A stretch of 26,470 nt of DNA from Chloroflexota bacterium (GTDB taxonomy: Bacteria; Chloroflexota; Anaerolineae; Anaerolineales; JACQED01): the NCBI GenBank assembly GCA_016200785.1, contig JACQED010000081.1:1-26470 (forward strand). Reading direction: 5' to 3'. The number at the start of each line of letters is the position of its first letter. Within the stretch, counting starts at the first letter, position 1. Below are positions 15,105-22,011 of the stretch, in pieces. The notes under the pieces were generated by a model. The model was not told the origin of the DNA, did no database searches, and worked only from the letters and a program-made list of their open reading frames with translations. A program made the position numbers and the translations under genes.

Positions 15105-15464
15105 ATGCTCGATTTGCAAGTTCCGAACGTCAACGAACGCGAACGCATTCCGATGGCGGCAATCCAAGCCATCGCCGATCGCATCGCCGAAAAGTTCAAG
15201 CCGGACAAGATCATCCTGTTCGGCTCGTATGCCTATGGCGATCCCCAGCCGTGGAGCGATGTGGATTTGCTGGTGGTGATGGAGACCACGTTGACTCCGA
15301 ACAAGCAGCGTCGAGCGATTTCGCGGGCATTGGCCCCGAAGCCCTTCCCGATGGACGTTGTAATTCGCTCTAGTCGTGAACTGGAAGAGCGGATTCCTTT
15401 GGGCGACTGGTTTCTGAAAGAAATCGTCGAACGAGGCAAAGTGTTGTATGAACGTCCTCGTTGA
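15105..15464 (+). CDS. MNT-family nucleotidyltransferase (HEPN partner)
   Basis: This 119 aa protein is a minimal nucleotidyltransferase of the DNA polymerase beta fold. The full GSX10DXD signature is present (Gly40, Ser41, Asp52, Asp54), and a third carboxylate is likely Asp84 in PFPMDVVI. In characterised HEPN-MNT modules this protein is the antitoxin and adenylylates or otherwise neutralises the HEPN RNase. The HEPN gene overlaps its 3' end by 17 nt, so the two are coupled. A TATAAT six bases before the ATG suggests a leaderless mRNA. An in-frame ATG at residue 17 is an alternative start that would also keep the whole fold. Confidence 0.88.
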   Translation: MLDLQVPNVNERERIPMAAIQAIADRIAEKFKPDKIILFGSYAYGDPQPWSDVDLLVVMETTLTPNKQRRAISRALAPKPFPMDVVIRSSRELEERIPLGDWFLKEIVERGKVLYERPR

Positions 15465-15852
15465 GGAGTGGGTGACGAAGGCCGAAGAGGATTTCAGTGC
15501 GGCCAACCTTGCCATTGAGGCGATTGTGCCGCTCCCGTCGGTCGCTGCATTCCACAGCCAGCAGTGCGCCGAGAAGTATCTGAAGGCATACTTGACCGAA
15601 CACGACATTGAGTTCAAACCACGACACCCTCTGTTGCCGCTCCGCGACTTGATTGAGGATTTTGATCCGGACATTGACGACCTGACCGACGACTTGGACT
15701 TGATTTCAGATTACGCTGTTGATGTTCGCTATCCCGGTCGCGGTGCAACGTTGGATGAGGCGACAGAGGCCCTCGCGGCCGCTACCCGCGTTCGCGCTTT
15801 CATTCGGAGCCGGCTCGGTCTCGATCGGCCGACGGAGTCATCCCCCGACTGA
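15448..15852 (+). CDS. HEPN-domain protein (putative toxin partner)
   Basis: This 134 aa all-helical protein has the HEPN motif near its start (AEEDFSAANLAIEA, then FHSQQCAEKYLKAYL) followed by HPLLPLRDLIE and SDYAVDVRYPG. HEPN proteins next to MNT are often RNases that use an Rx4-6H motif. I cannot find such a motif here, and the sequence looks like the AEKYLKA subgroup (pfam05168-like), whose activity is less clear. The gene starts 17 nt inside the MNT gene, and GAGG lies about 11 bases upstream of ATG 15448. The pair may be a toxin-antitoxin module or a nucleotide-binding accessory pair. Confidence 0.87.
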   Translation: MNVLVEEWVTKAEEDFSAANLAIEAIVPLPSVAAFHSQQCAEKYLKAYLTEHDIEFKPRHPLLPLRDLIEDFDPDIDDLTDDLDLISDYAVDVRYPGRGATLDEATEALAAATRVRAFIRSRLGLDRPTESSPD

Positions 15853-15919
15853 CACGACCGGCCCCGAAGTTGATACTCGCCTCTGAACGCAGGCTACAAA
15901 TGAACAGGAAGGGTGGTCA

Positions 15920-16114
15920 ATGCCCAAAGATGGCGATCTACACGGTTGGGATGACGGAAAACTCTACTTCTGGGATGGAGAACACGAATACTGCGTGAAC
16001 GACCATCCCGAACTCTTAGCCCGGATGGTGGAAATGTGCGAGGAATACTTCCGGGGGCTCTCAAATGCGCCGGACAAGTCCAGCGTTAGCACCCCTCCGG
16101 ATTCTAACCGCTAA
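15920..16114 (+). CDS. Small hypothetical protein (64 aa)
   Basis: This 64 aa acidic, aromatic-rich protein (DLHGWDDGKLYFWDGEHEYCVND, then HPELLARMVEMCEEYFRGL) has no signal or TM segment. GGAAGG lies about eight bases before ATG 15920, which supports translation. The last 15 residues are Ser/Pro-rich and may be a run-off tail. No family is recognised. It stands alone after the MNT-HEPN pair, with a possible weak promoter (TTGATA near 15871 and TACAAA near 15896). Confidence 0.5.
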   Translation: MPKDGDLHGWDDGKLYFWDGEHEYCVNDHPELLARMVEMCEEYFRGLSNAPDKSSVSTPPDSNR

Positions 16115-16168
16115 CGTCATCACTCCTTCCCGCCATGCCCCTCTCCCCCGGCCAGCGTCGGGCAGAGG

Positions 16169-16336
16169 CTATGATGTGGCTTGTACGAGGCCGTCCTCAA
16201 GCTCCCTGCCGATGTTCTCCTTCAAAATCGCTAGCGCATCCTCCAGCCTCTCGGCGGCGGCATGGGGCGCGTCCATCTTGCCGACGATACTTCGCCACGT
16301 GACTTGTAGCACGCTCGGTTGTAGCCAATCCGCCAA
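16169..16336 (-). CDS. Possible small or remnant ORF on the minus strand
   Basis: A 55-codon frame from TTG 16336 to TAG 16169 reads like real protein: an amphipathic helix APHAAAERLEDALAILKENIGREL after VLQVTWRSIVGKMD. The frame is closed by a TAG shortly upstream and there is no ATG, so only a weak TTG start with AAGG four bases upstream is available. It could be a short gene, the 3' remnant of a lost gene, or chance. Its start lies next to the gdh promoter. Confidence 0.3.
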   Translation of the reverse strand: MADWLQPSVLQVTWRSIVGKMDAPHAAAERLEDALAILKENIGRELEDGLVQATS

Positions 16337-16343
16337 CCGACCT

Positions 16344-16372
16344 TTGACTATACTCCCCCGCTAGGCTACAAT
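16344..16372 (+). promoter_or_regulatory. Promoter of glutamate dehydrogenase
   Basis: TTGACT (16344-16349) and TACAAT (16367-16372) are separated by exactly 17 bases. The predicted start is near 16379, leaving a 36 nt leader that contains AAGGAG before ATG 16415. This is the best sigma-70-type promoter in the window. Confidence 0.75.
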
Positions 16373-16414
16373 TCCCCACATCTCTCCGCCACTCCACCGC
16401 TGAAGGAGACACCC

Positions 16415-17722
16415 ATGGTCGCTCTCGCCCCTGAAACAACATTGAAAAAGACCGGCCCGCTGGTGCTCGTTGAACAGAAAGAGACGAACGCCTACGCCAA
16501 CGCGCTGGCGCAGTTCGACAAGGCCGTAGCTCACCTCAACTTGAATCGCGGCATTGCCGAATCTCTGCGCTATCCGAAGCGCGAACTGACGGTGAATTTC
16601 CCGGTGAAGATGGACAACGGCGAAATCAACGTGTTCACCGGCTATCGCGTCCACCATTCGACGGTGCGCGGGCCGACGAAAGGCGGCATCCGCTATCACC
16701 AGGACGTGACGCTCGACGAGGTGCGCGCGCTGGCGATGTGGATGACCTGGAAATGCTCGTTGATGAATTTGCCTTATGGCGGCGCGAAAGGCGGCGTGGT
16801 CGTCAATCCGCACAGCCTGTCGCTCCAGGAACTGGAAAAACTCACCCGGCGGTATGCCACCGAGATCAGCATTCTGATGAATCCCTCCGGCGATGTGCCG
16901 GCGCCGGACGTCGGCACCACGCCGCAGATCATGGCCTGGATCATGGACACGTATTCGATGCATGAAGGCTTCTCGCACCCGGCTGTCGTCACCGGCAAGC
17001 CAATCGAGATCGGCGGATCGCACGGGCGGATCGAAGCGACGGGACACGGCGTGATGTACGCGGTGCGCGAGGCCTTGCGGACGGCCGGCATTCAACCCAA
17101 AGGCGCGACGGTCGCCGTGCAGGGCTTCGGCAATGTGGGGTCGGTCGCGGCGCGGGCCGCCCACGACATGAAGTGCAATGTCATCGCCGTCACCGATGTG
17201 ACGGGCGGCATCTACAACGCGAACGGCTTCGACGTTCCCGCGCTCATGCAACACGTCCGCGAGGCGGGATCGGTCGCCGGCTTCCCCGGTTGTGACTCGA
17301 TCACCAATGCTGAAATTCTGGCGCTCAAATGCGACGTGCTCATTCCGGCCGCGCTGGAGAATCAGATCACCAGCCTCAACGCCGACAAAGTGCAGTGCCG
17401 GATTCTGGCCGAGGGTGCGAATGGCCCGACGACGCCGGAGGCCGACGACATTCTCAACGATCAGGGCGTCTTCATCATCCCCGATATCCTTTGCAACGCG
17501 GGCGGTGTGACCGTGTCGTACTTTGAGTGGGTGCAGGACTTGCAGTCGTTTTTCTGGACCGACGAGGAGATTGCCCGGCAACTCGAACGAATCATGGTCA
17601 GCGCCTTCAACGCCGTCGTCGGCGAGGCCCGGAAGCGTGGCATCGATCACCGCACGGCGGCGCAGGTGTTGGCAATCGACCGGGTGGCGCAGGCGTTGAT
17701 GATTAGAGGGATTTATCCGTAG
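16415..17722 (+). CDS. gdhA: Glutamate dehydrogenase
   Basis: This 435 aa enzyme is of the hexameric bacterial/archaeal GDH class and interconverts glutamate and 2-oxoglutarate plus ammonium. The substrate domain has GPTKGGIRYH, then KCSLMNLPYGGAKGG with the catalytic Lys125, and VPAPDVGT with Asp165. The dinucleotide domain has GFGNVGS (237-243) and ends with LAEGANGPTTPEAD and NAGGVTVSYFEW, all conserved. The Asp of VTDVTGG lies where NAD-preferring forms have an acidic residue at the end of the second strand, but cofactor choice is not certain. Start ATG 16415 has AAGGAG upstream and a clear promoter. It is monocistronic by context. Confidence 0.95.
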   Translation: MVALAPETTLKKTGPLVLVEQKETNAYANALAQFDKAVAHLNLNRGIAESLRYPKRELTVNFPVKMDNGEINVFTGYRVHHSTVRGPTKGGIRYHQDVTLDEVRALAMWMTWKCSLMNLPYGGAKGGVVVNPHSLSLQELEKLTRRYATEISILMNPSGDVPAPDVGTTPQIMAWIMDTYSMHEGFSHPAVVTGKPIEIGGSHGRIEATGHGVMYAVREALRTAGIQPKGATVAVQGFGNVGSVAARAAHDMKCNVIAVTDVTGGIYNANGFDVPALMQHVREAGSVAGFPGCDSITNAEILALKCDVLIPAALENQITSLNADKVQCRILAEGANGPTTPEADDILNDQGVFIIPDILCNAGGVTVSYFEWVQDLQSFFWTDEEIARQLERIMVSAFNAVVGEARKRGIDHRTAAQVLAIDRVAQALMIRGIYP

Positions 17723-17736
17723 AGAGGTTTCTTGAC

Positions 17737-17762
17737 AGCGGATGGGTAGCGGATTAGCGGAT
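17737..17762 (+). repeat. Three AGCGGAT units after gdh
   Basis: AGCGGAT occurs at 17737-17743, 17748-17754 and 17756-17762, within 40 nt of the gdh stop. TCCGCT at 17793-17798 could pair with one of them to form a weak hairpin. No clear intrinsic terminator is seen here. Confidence 0.5.
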
Positions 17763-17821
17763 GACTCGATTCGTCAGGTGATTGGCTATTTGTCCGCTTA
17801 CAGATTCCCCCAGCCATCACT

Positions 17822-17849
17822 TTGATTTGTCCAGGGATAGTGCTACAAT
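17822..17849 (+). promoter_or_regulatory. Promoter of the caspase-family gene
   Basis: TTGATT (17822-17827) and TACAAT (17844-17849) are 16 bases apart, with TGC directly before the -10 box (extended type). The predicted start is near 17856, and the leader carries AGGGAGGGG just before ATG 17883. Confidence 0.6.
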
Positions 17850-17882
17850 CCCGGCCAGATCGGCTATCGCTAGGGAGGGGAG

Positions 17883-19868
17883 ATGGCCCCGACGCAGTAC
17901 AGACCCAGTTACGACCGCTCGTGGGCGCTCGTCGTCGGCATTGACGAGTATCCCGCGTTGCCCCACGTACCCCCACTGCGCACGGCGGTTGCCGGCGCTC
18001 GCGCCGTCGCCGCGCTCCTCAAAGACGAGTTCGCCTTTGACCAGGCTATTGTCCTAGAAAATCAGGCCGCCACTCGCCTCGGCATCTTGCGCGTTTTGCA
18101 GCGCGACATCGCCCGCCGGGCCGGTCCGGACGATCGCGTGGTGATCTACTTCGCCGGCCACGGCCTGACGCGCCAGACGGTCGGCGCAGTTCCGCGCGGC
18201 TACCTCGTCCCTGCCGATTGCGCTGCCGACCCCGAAACTGGTGAGATGGACTGGCCGACGGCGCTGGAAATAGCCGACCTGACCGAGGAGTGCGAGCACA
18301 TTCGCGCCAAGCACGTCCTCTTCCTGCTCGATGCCTGTTTCAGCGGGTTGGCCTTGACTCGCGCCGCGCCGGCCGAGAGCGTGGCCGAAGATTATCTCAC
18401 CCACCGGGCAGTGCAGGCGCTCACCGCCGGACTGGCCGATCAGACGGTGGCCGACTATCACCCCGGCGGGCATTCACCCTTCACCGGCTTTCTGCTGGAC
18501 GGGTTGCGCGGCCAGGCGCGTATGCCCGGCGGCCTCCTGCGGGCGCACCATCTCGCGGGCTACATGCAGGATGCGGTCAGCCAGTACACCCGCCTCAAGC
18601 AGACGCCGCAATACGGCTATCTGCCCGGTAGCGAGGGCGGCGACTTCATTTTTCGGCTCCCGGGCCCGCCGAAACTGCCCGACGAGATCGCCGGTTTGCT
18701 GAAACACTCTCTGCCCGGCGCGCGGCAAGGCGCCGTAACCGAGCTGGCAAGACTACTCCTCGGCCGGGACACTGCGCTGGCCGCGCTCGCCCGCGTCGAA
18801 TTGGAGCGCCTGCGCGACGACGACCCCGACGTCGCCGTGCGCACCACCGCACTGATCGCGCTTGGCGAGGCCCCTGCTCCTCCTGTCTCGGAAAAGCCGC
18901 CGCCGGTGGAGGTCAAATTACCTCCGCCCTCGGTTGGTCCGGCCGTCGAGGCTGAGCCGCCGCCGACGACAAGGGCTGAAACACAGCCCCGCCCCGCCCC
19001 CGCAAAGAGTCCGGCCGTTGCCAGGGCACAGCCTCCGGTGCCACGAATATCCTGGCCGCGACTTCCGATCGGAATGATCATCCTCATCGGCGTCGTTGGC
19101 GTGTTAGGCCTCGGGATCGCGCTTGCCCTCGCCCTGCCGGCCCTATTCCCGTCCGCGGGAGCGCCGCCATCGCCGGAGAGACTCGCCGATACGCAGGTGG
19201 GTACACCGCCTCCGACCGTCAATATCATCCCCACCAGTACATCGTCTCCGGCCGTCACGCTCATTCCCGCGGGCGCACTGTCTCCGACCTCCACTCTCGA
19301 CCGCACTATCACACCGTTTCGCACCGTCACTCCAACCGCACTGGCGGCGACGGCGGAACGCTGCCGGCCCGGCTTATCGGTTGAAGAAATAGGACTTTCG
19401 GGTACCGGCATCTTCACTTGGAGGTTAACGAACGTTGAGGGCGGCGATCCGACCGCCATCGCGAACAAAGCGACCGCCGCCGGTTTCAAGTTCATCCTTA
19501 TCAATATCGCGAACGGGCCCAACACATCCGGCGACGCCGCGCTGAACGCTGCCGTAGTTCAGGCGCTTCAGTCTGCCGGGATCAAAGTCTGGGGCTGGCA
19601 TTACGTTATCGGGAACGATCCAGAGGCCGAAGCCCAGATTGCCATTGGTCAGGTTCAGGGATTGGGGCTCGACGGATACGTGGTTGTCGCCGAGTCGGAG
19701 TATAAGCAGACCGGGAAAGATGTGGCCGCTGTCACGTTCATGCAAGCACTTACCCGTGGGCTTGAACTCCATGAGGTACCCGAGTGTTCATCCCACGTTT
19801 CCGTGGGCCGAGTTCATGTGTTACGTGGATGTCGCCATGCCGCAAGTGTACTGGGAGCAGGCACATAA
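17883..19868 (+). CDS. Caspase-family protease with HEAT, TM stalk and start of a TIM-barrel domain (frameshifted)
   Basis: As it stands this frame gives 661 aa. Residues about 8-260 are a C14 caspase-like domain with the catalytic dyad His93 (YFAGHG) and Cys152 (LLDACFSG). About 262-330 resembles a HEAT-type repeat (ARQGAVTELARLLL, PDVAVRTTALIALGE). A Pro-rich stretch leads to one TM helix (about 396-421), then a Thr/Pro stalk, then an extracellular domain from about 495 (GIFTWRLTNV, AGFKFILINIANG, IKVWGWHYVIG, GLGLDGYVVVAESEYK) that looks like a TIM-barrel glycoside-hydrolase-like fold. The frame loses homology near base 19765 and ends at a TAA. The rest of the barrel continues in the +1 frame to 20121. 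The start ATG 17883 has a strong purine-rich site. Confidence 0.85.
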   Translation: MAPTQYRPSYDRSWALVVGIDEYPALPHVPPLRTAVAGARAVAALLKDEFAFDQAIVLENQAATRLGILRVLQRDIARRAGPDDRVVIYFAGHGLTRQTVGAVPRGYLVPADCAADPETGEMDWPTALEIADLTEECEHIRAKHVLFLLDACFSGLALTRAAPAESVAEDYLTHRAVQALTAGLADQTVADYHPGGHSPFTGFLLDGLRGQARMPGGLLRAHHLAGYMQDAVSQYTRLKQTPQYGYLPGSEGGDFIFRLPGPPKLPDEIAGLLKHSLPGARQGAVTELARLLLGRDTALAALARVELERLRDDDPDVAVRTTALIALGEAPAPPVSEKPPPVEVKLPPPSVGPAVEAEPPPTTRAETQPRPAPAKSPAVARAQPPVPRISWPRLPIGMIILIGVVGVLGLGIALALALPALFPSAGAPPSPERLADTQVGTPPPTVNIIPTSTSSPAVTLIPAGALSPTSTLDRTITPFRTVTPTALAATAERCRPGLSVEEIGLSGTGIFTWRLTNVEGGDPTAIANKATAAGFKFILINIANGPNTSGDAALNAAVVQALQSAGIKVWGWHYVIGNDPEAEAQIAIGQVQGLGLDGYVVVAESEYKQTGKDVAAVTFMQALTRGLELHEVPECSSHVSVGRVHVLRGCRHAASVLGAGT

Positions 19869-20121
19869 CCCTGACGAGCAACTCCAGCGCACGGTGAAAG
19901 AATTCTCCGATCCTGCATTGGTGGGAACCGTGCGCCCCATTATTCCTGCGGGGGCTGCCTACGGCATTGGCACCTGGGAACCTACGCCTGAGGACATTCT
20001 GCTCTTCCGCAGGACGGCGGCCGAGTCGGGATTGCAAGCAGTATCCTTCTATTCTTGGGACTGGGCTGGAGCGCCGGGCAGAGAGAGTCTATGGATCGCG
20101 CTGACCGGAGTGGGGCAGTGA
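19771..20121 (+). pseudogene. C-terminal part of the TIM-barrel domain, displaced by a frameshift
   Basis: The frame beginning around MRYPSVHPTFPWAEF and running to TGA 20119-20121 continues the barrel of the preceding gene: YVDVAMPQVYWEQAHNP, GTVRPIIPAGAAYG, SGLQAVSFYSWDWAG. It has no start site of its own and begins where the upstream frame stops making sense. The two frames differ by +1, so one extra base or two missing bases near 19758-19780 would explain it. A full product would be about 745 aa. It could be a real mutation, a sequencing error or, less likely, programmed frameshifting; I see no obvious slippery site. Confidence 0.75.
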
Positions 20122-20227
20122 ACTTTAGCTTCTTCTCTTCCTTTGCCTGCTACTTTGCCAGCACCGACGGCGCGGGCGCGCACAGGGGAGCGTCGTTTTC
20201 GAGTGGGTGTTGCCAGCGGCGCGGCGA

Positions 20228-20307
20228 CCGGAGAATAGAGCGCGCAATTAACGAGGATGTTTCCATCGAATAGGGATGTCGGCTGGAGAATTGAGCGCGC
20301 AACAAAC
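20228..20307 (+). repeat. Pair of 25 nt imperfect direct repeats
   Basis: Copies at 20228-20252 and 20283-20307 share GGAGAAT and GAGCGCGCAA and match at 21 of 25 positions. They are spaced 55 nt start to start and lie upstream of the promoter of the Uma2 gene, so they could be an operator pair or a decayed repeat. Confidence 0.6.
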
Positions 20308-20353
20308 ATACTTTTCCCGACGGCGGCCCCTGTTGCCCAAACGGGATTCGACG

Positions 20354-20359
20354 TACAAT
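20354..20359 (+). promoter_or_regulatory. Putative -10 (TACAAT) of the Uma2 gene
   Basis: TACAAT lies 34 bases before ATG 20394. TTGCCC at 20333-20338 is 15 bases upstream, a short spacing. No strong Shine-Dalgarno is visible in the leader. Confidence 0.4.
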
Positions 20360-20393
20360 ACTGGCGAAGCGAGACAAAAGCCGGCAGATAACG

Positions 20394-21089
20394 ATGACAA
20401 GCCTTGAACTAACACTCGAAGCGGCTGCTCCAGAAACCGCGCTCGAATTCCCCGAATCGGACGGTCAGCCTATGGGCGAGACAGGCATCCACGTCAAGCA
20501 AATTATGGAATTGGCAGCGACGCTGATCAACTTCCTCCGAGAGCAGGCCAACGTTTACATCGGCGCCAATATGTTCATGTATTGGGATGCGACTGACCCG
20601 ACCGAGGTGGTCGCCCCGGACGTGTTCGTCGTGTTCGACATCGCGCCCGGTGAACGGCGAACCTGGAAAACGTGGGTCGAGGGGAAAGCGCCCGACGTGA
20701 TTTTCGAGATCACGTCCAAGAAAACCCGGCGCGAAGATACCCGCATCAAGCCGGCGATCTACGCGGAACTCAAAGTCCAGGAGTATTTCAGGTTTGACCC
20801 GGAAGGCGATTATTTGAAACCGCCGCTGCAAGGCCAGCGGCTCGGCCGGCAGGGCTACGCCGACATTCCGGTGAAGGACGACGCCCTGTCGAGCGAGGTC
20901 TTGGGGCTGGAGCTCCGCCTCAGAGACGCCCGCCTGCGCTTGTTCGATCCGCGGACGAACGCTTATCTGCCGACGCCAGTGGAAGACCACCTGCGCGCGC
21001 TGGAAGCGGAGGCGCGAGTACAGGCGGCGGAGGCTGAAGCCGCCCGCTTGCGCGCCGAACTGGAGAAGCTGCGCGGCGCGAAGAAATAG
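20394..21089 (+). CDS. Uma2-family (DUF820) PD-(D/E)XK endonuclease-like protein
   Basis: This 231 aa soluble protein has the Uma2 fold: APDVFVVFD (Asp76) and PDVIFEITSKKTRREDTRIKPAIYAEL (Glu105, Lys109), followed by the EYFRFDPEGDYL strand. The family belongs to the restriction-endonuclease-like superfamily and is often present in many copies in cyanobacteria and Chloroflexota. Its physiological role is not established. The last 35 residues are a charged Ala/Glu-rich coiled coil (LRALEAEARVQAAEAEAARLR), a common tail in this family. Its TAG at 21087-21089 directly abuts the stop codon of the convergent gene, with no base between. Confidence 0.9.
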   Translation: MTSLELTLEAAAPETALEFPESDGQPMGETGIHVKQIMELAATLINFLREQANVYIGANMFMYWDATDPTEVVAPDVFVVFDIAPGERRTWKTWVEGKAPDVIFEITSKKTRREDTRIKPAIYAELKVQEYFRFDPEGDYLKPPLQGQRLGRQGYADIPVKDDALSSEVLGLELRLRDARLRLFDPRTNAYLPTPVEDHLRALEAEARVQAAEAEAARLRAELEKLRGAKK

Positions 21090-21959
21090 TTATTCGGTTA
21101 TCTTCACCTGCGCATCGCCGCACACCTTCTGGCTCACGCAGGCGGTTACCACGTAGTCGCCCGGCGCGCCACCGGCCGTGTAGACTCCCTCCGGAGTGAT
21201 GCTGCCCCCCGATGCATTCCAGCGCGGCACGAACCACAATTCGATCCCCGAGGCGTGATACCCGGTCGCCGCAAATTGCCGGGTCTCCCCAACTTTCATT
21301 TCAACCACCGCCGGAGTCACCTGCACGGTGGAGATGTCGGACATGCCGAAATTGAGCGCGTATTTGAACTGGGTGCGATGGACGGCTCCATCGGGCGCGG
21401 TGTATGCCACCTCGTAGGTCTTGCCCACGATCTGGCGCAGTGTCAACGTCGGGTCAATTTTCATCAATCCGCCCGACGTCGTCACGTCGCCGAGCTGCTG
21501 TCCAGTCGGCGTGAAGAAACGCAGGCCCCCGTCCAGCAAGTAAATGACTACTTCGCTCGCCCGGTCGCTGATTCGATAGAGGCTCTCCGGCAGGCAGGCC
21601 GCGCCATAAGAGACGTTGGGGTTAGCCTTCAACTGGTCGTGATTGGCCACCGTCGGGCAGTTGTCGTGGTTGTTGGGCACGCCGTCGCAGTCGTCATCGC
21701 GATCGTCGTGGACAACGATTTTGATGTTGGGGAAGCCCGTATCGGGGTCAATGCCACGGTTGCGGACGGTCACCCGGATTTCGCCGCACCCCTTGTATGG
21801 CTCAGGCGTCGGGCCGGGAGTTGGGGTGTCGGTCGGATTTCTCTTGAGAGGGTAATCGGCCGACGCAGTCGGTTGCGGCGCGAATACGACTTGCGACACG
21901 CATAGGCTTGCCAGACCCAGTAGTATTCCGACCGCAATTAGAACCTTTCGCTTATTCAT
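21090..21959 (-). CDS. Secreted protein with calcium-loop (thrombospondin-3-like) motif and Ig-like end
   Basis: This 289 aa protein has an N-terminal signal peptide or anchor (about 1-34) and a short Thr/Pro stalk (TDTPTPGPTPEP). It then has DDRDDDCDGVPNNHDNCP (about 84-102), which is one thrombospondin type-3-like Asp-rich calcium-binding unit. A beta-rich region follows (LYRISDRASEVVIYLLDGG...), and the C-terminal 80 residues (VQVTPAVVEMKVGETRQFAATGYH...GVYTAGGAPGDYVVTA) form an Ig-like BIG2-type domain. It is probably a surface structural or binding protein and no enzyme motif is seen. ATG 21959 follows GGAGG at about seven bases. Its promoter lies in the gap after the MacB-type gene. Confidence 0.8.
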   Translation of the reverse strand: MNKRKVLIAVGILLGLASLCVSQVVFAPQPTASADYPLKRNPTDTPTPGPTPEPYKGCGEIRVTVRNRGIDPDTGFPNIKIVVHDDRDDDCDGVPNNHDNCPTVANHDQLKANPNVSYGAACLPESLYRISDRASEVVIYLLDGGLRFFTPTGQQLGDVTTSGGLMKIDPTLTLRQIVGKTYEVAYTAPDGAVHRTQFKYALNFGMSDISTVQVTPAVVEMKVGETRQFAATGYHASGIELWFVPRWNASGGSITPEGVYTAGGAPGDYVVTACVSQKVCGDAQVKITE

Positions 21960-21993
21960 TCGCGACCTCCACGAGTGAATCTTGAGTGTTCAT

Positions 21994-22002
21994 AGGATAC
22001 CA
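21994..22002 (-). promoter_or_regulatory. Extended -10 (TGGTATCCT) of the secreted calcium-loop protein gene
   Basis: On the minus strand, TGG (22000-22002) is followed by TATCCT (21994-21999). It gives a leader of about 28 nt containing the GGAGG site. It matches the TGG-TANNNT pattern seen at four other promoters in the window. Confidence 0.45.
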
Positions 22003-22011
22003 CAAATTCCG

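Larger units (their letters stand above)
16115..16414. other. 300 nt interval between the small gene and gdh
   Basis: The interval holds a C/G-rich imperfect hairpin (about 16139-16168: CCTCTCCCCCGGC against GGGCAGAGGC), the minus-strand coding-like stretch at 16169-16336, and the gdh promoter and leader at 16344-16414. Nothing else is seen. Confidence 0.5.
20122..20393. other. 272 nt intergenic interval with two 25 nt direct repeats
   Basis: No coding frame is convincing here. It holds the direct repeats at 20228-20252 and 20283-20307 and a putative -10 box at 20354-20359 in front of the Uma2 gene. No intrinsic terminator is seen. Confidence 0.5.

Noticed and set aside
16361..17650. Minus-strand frame of 429 codons opposite glutamate dehydrogenase
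   Set aside because: Glutamate dehydrogenase is certain on the plus strand; the His/Arg-rich antisense frame is a codon-bias shadow.
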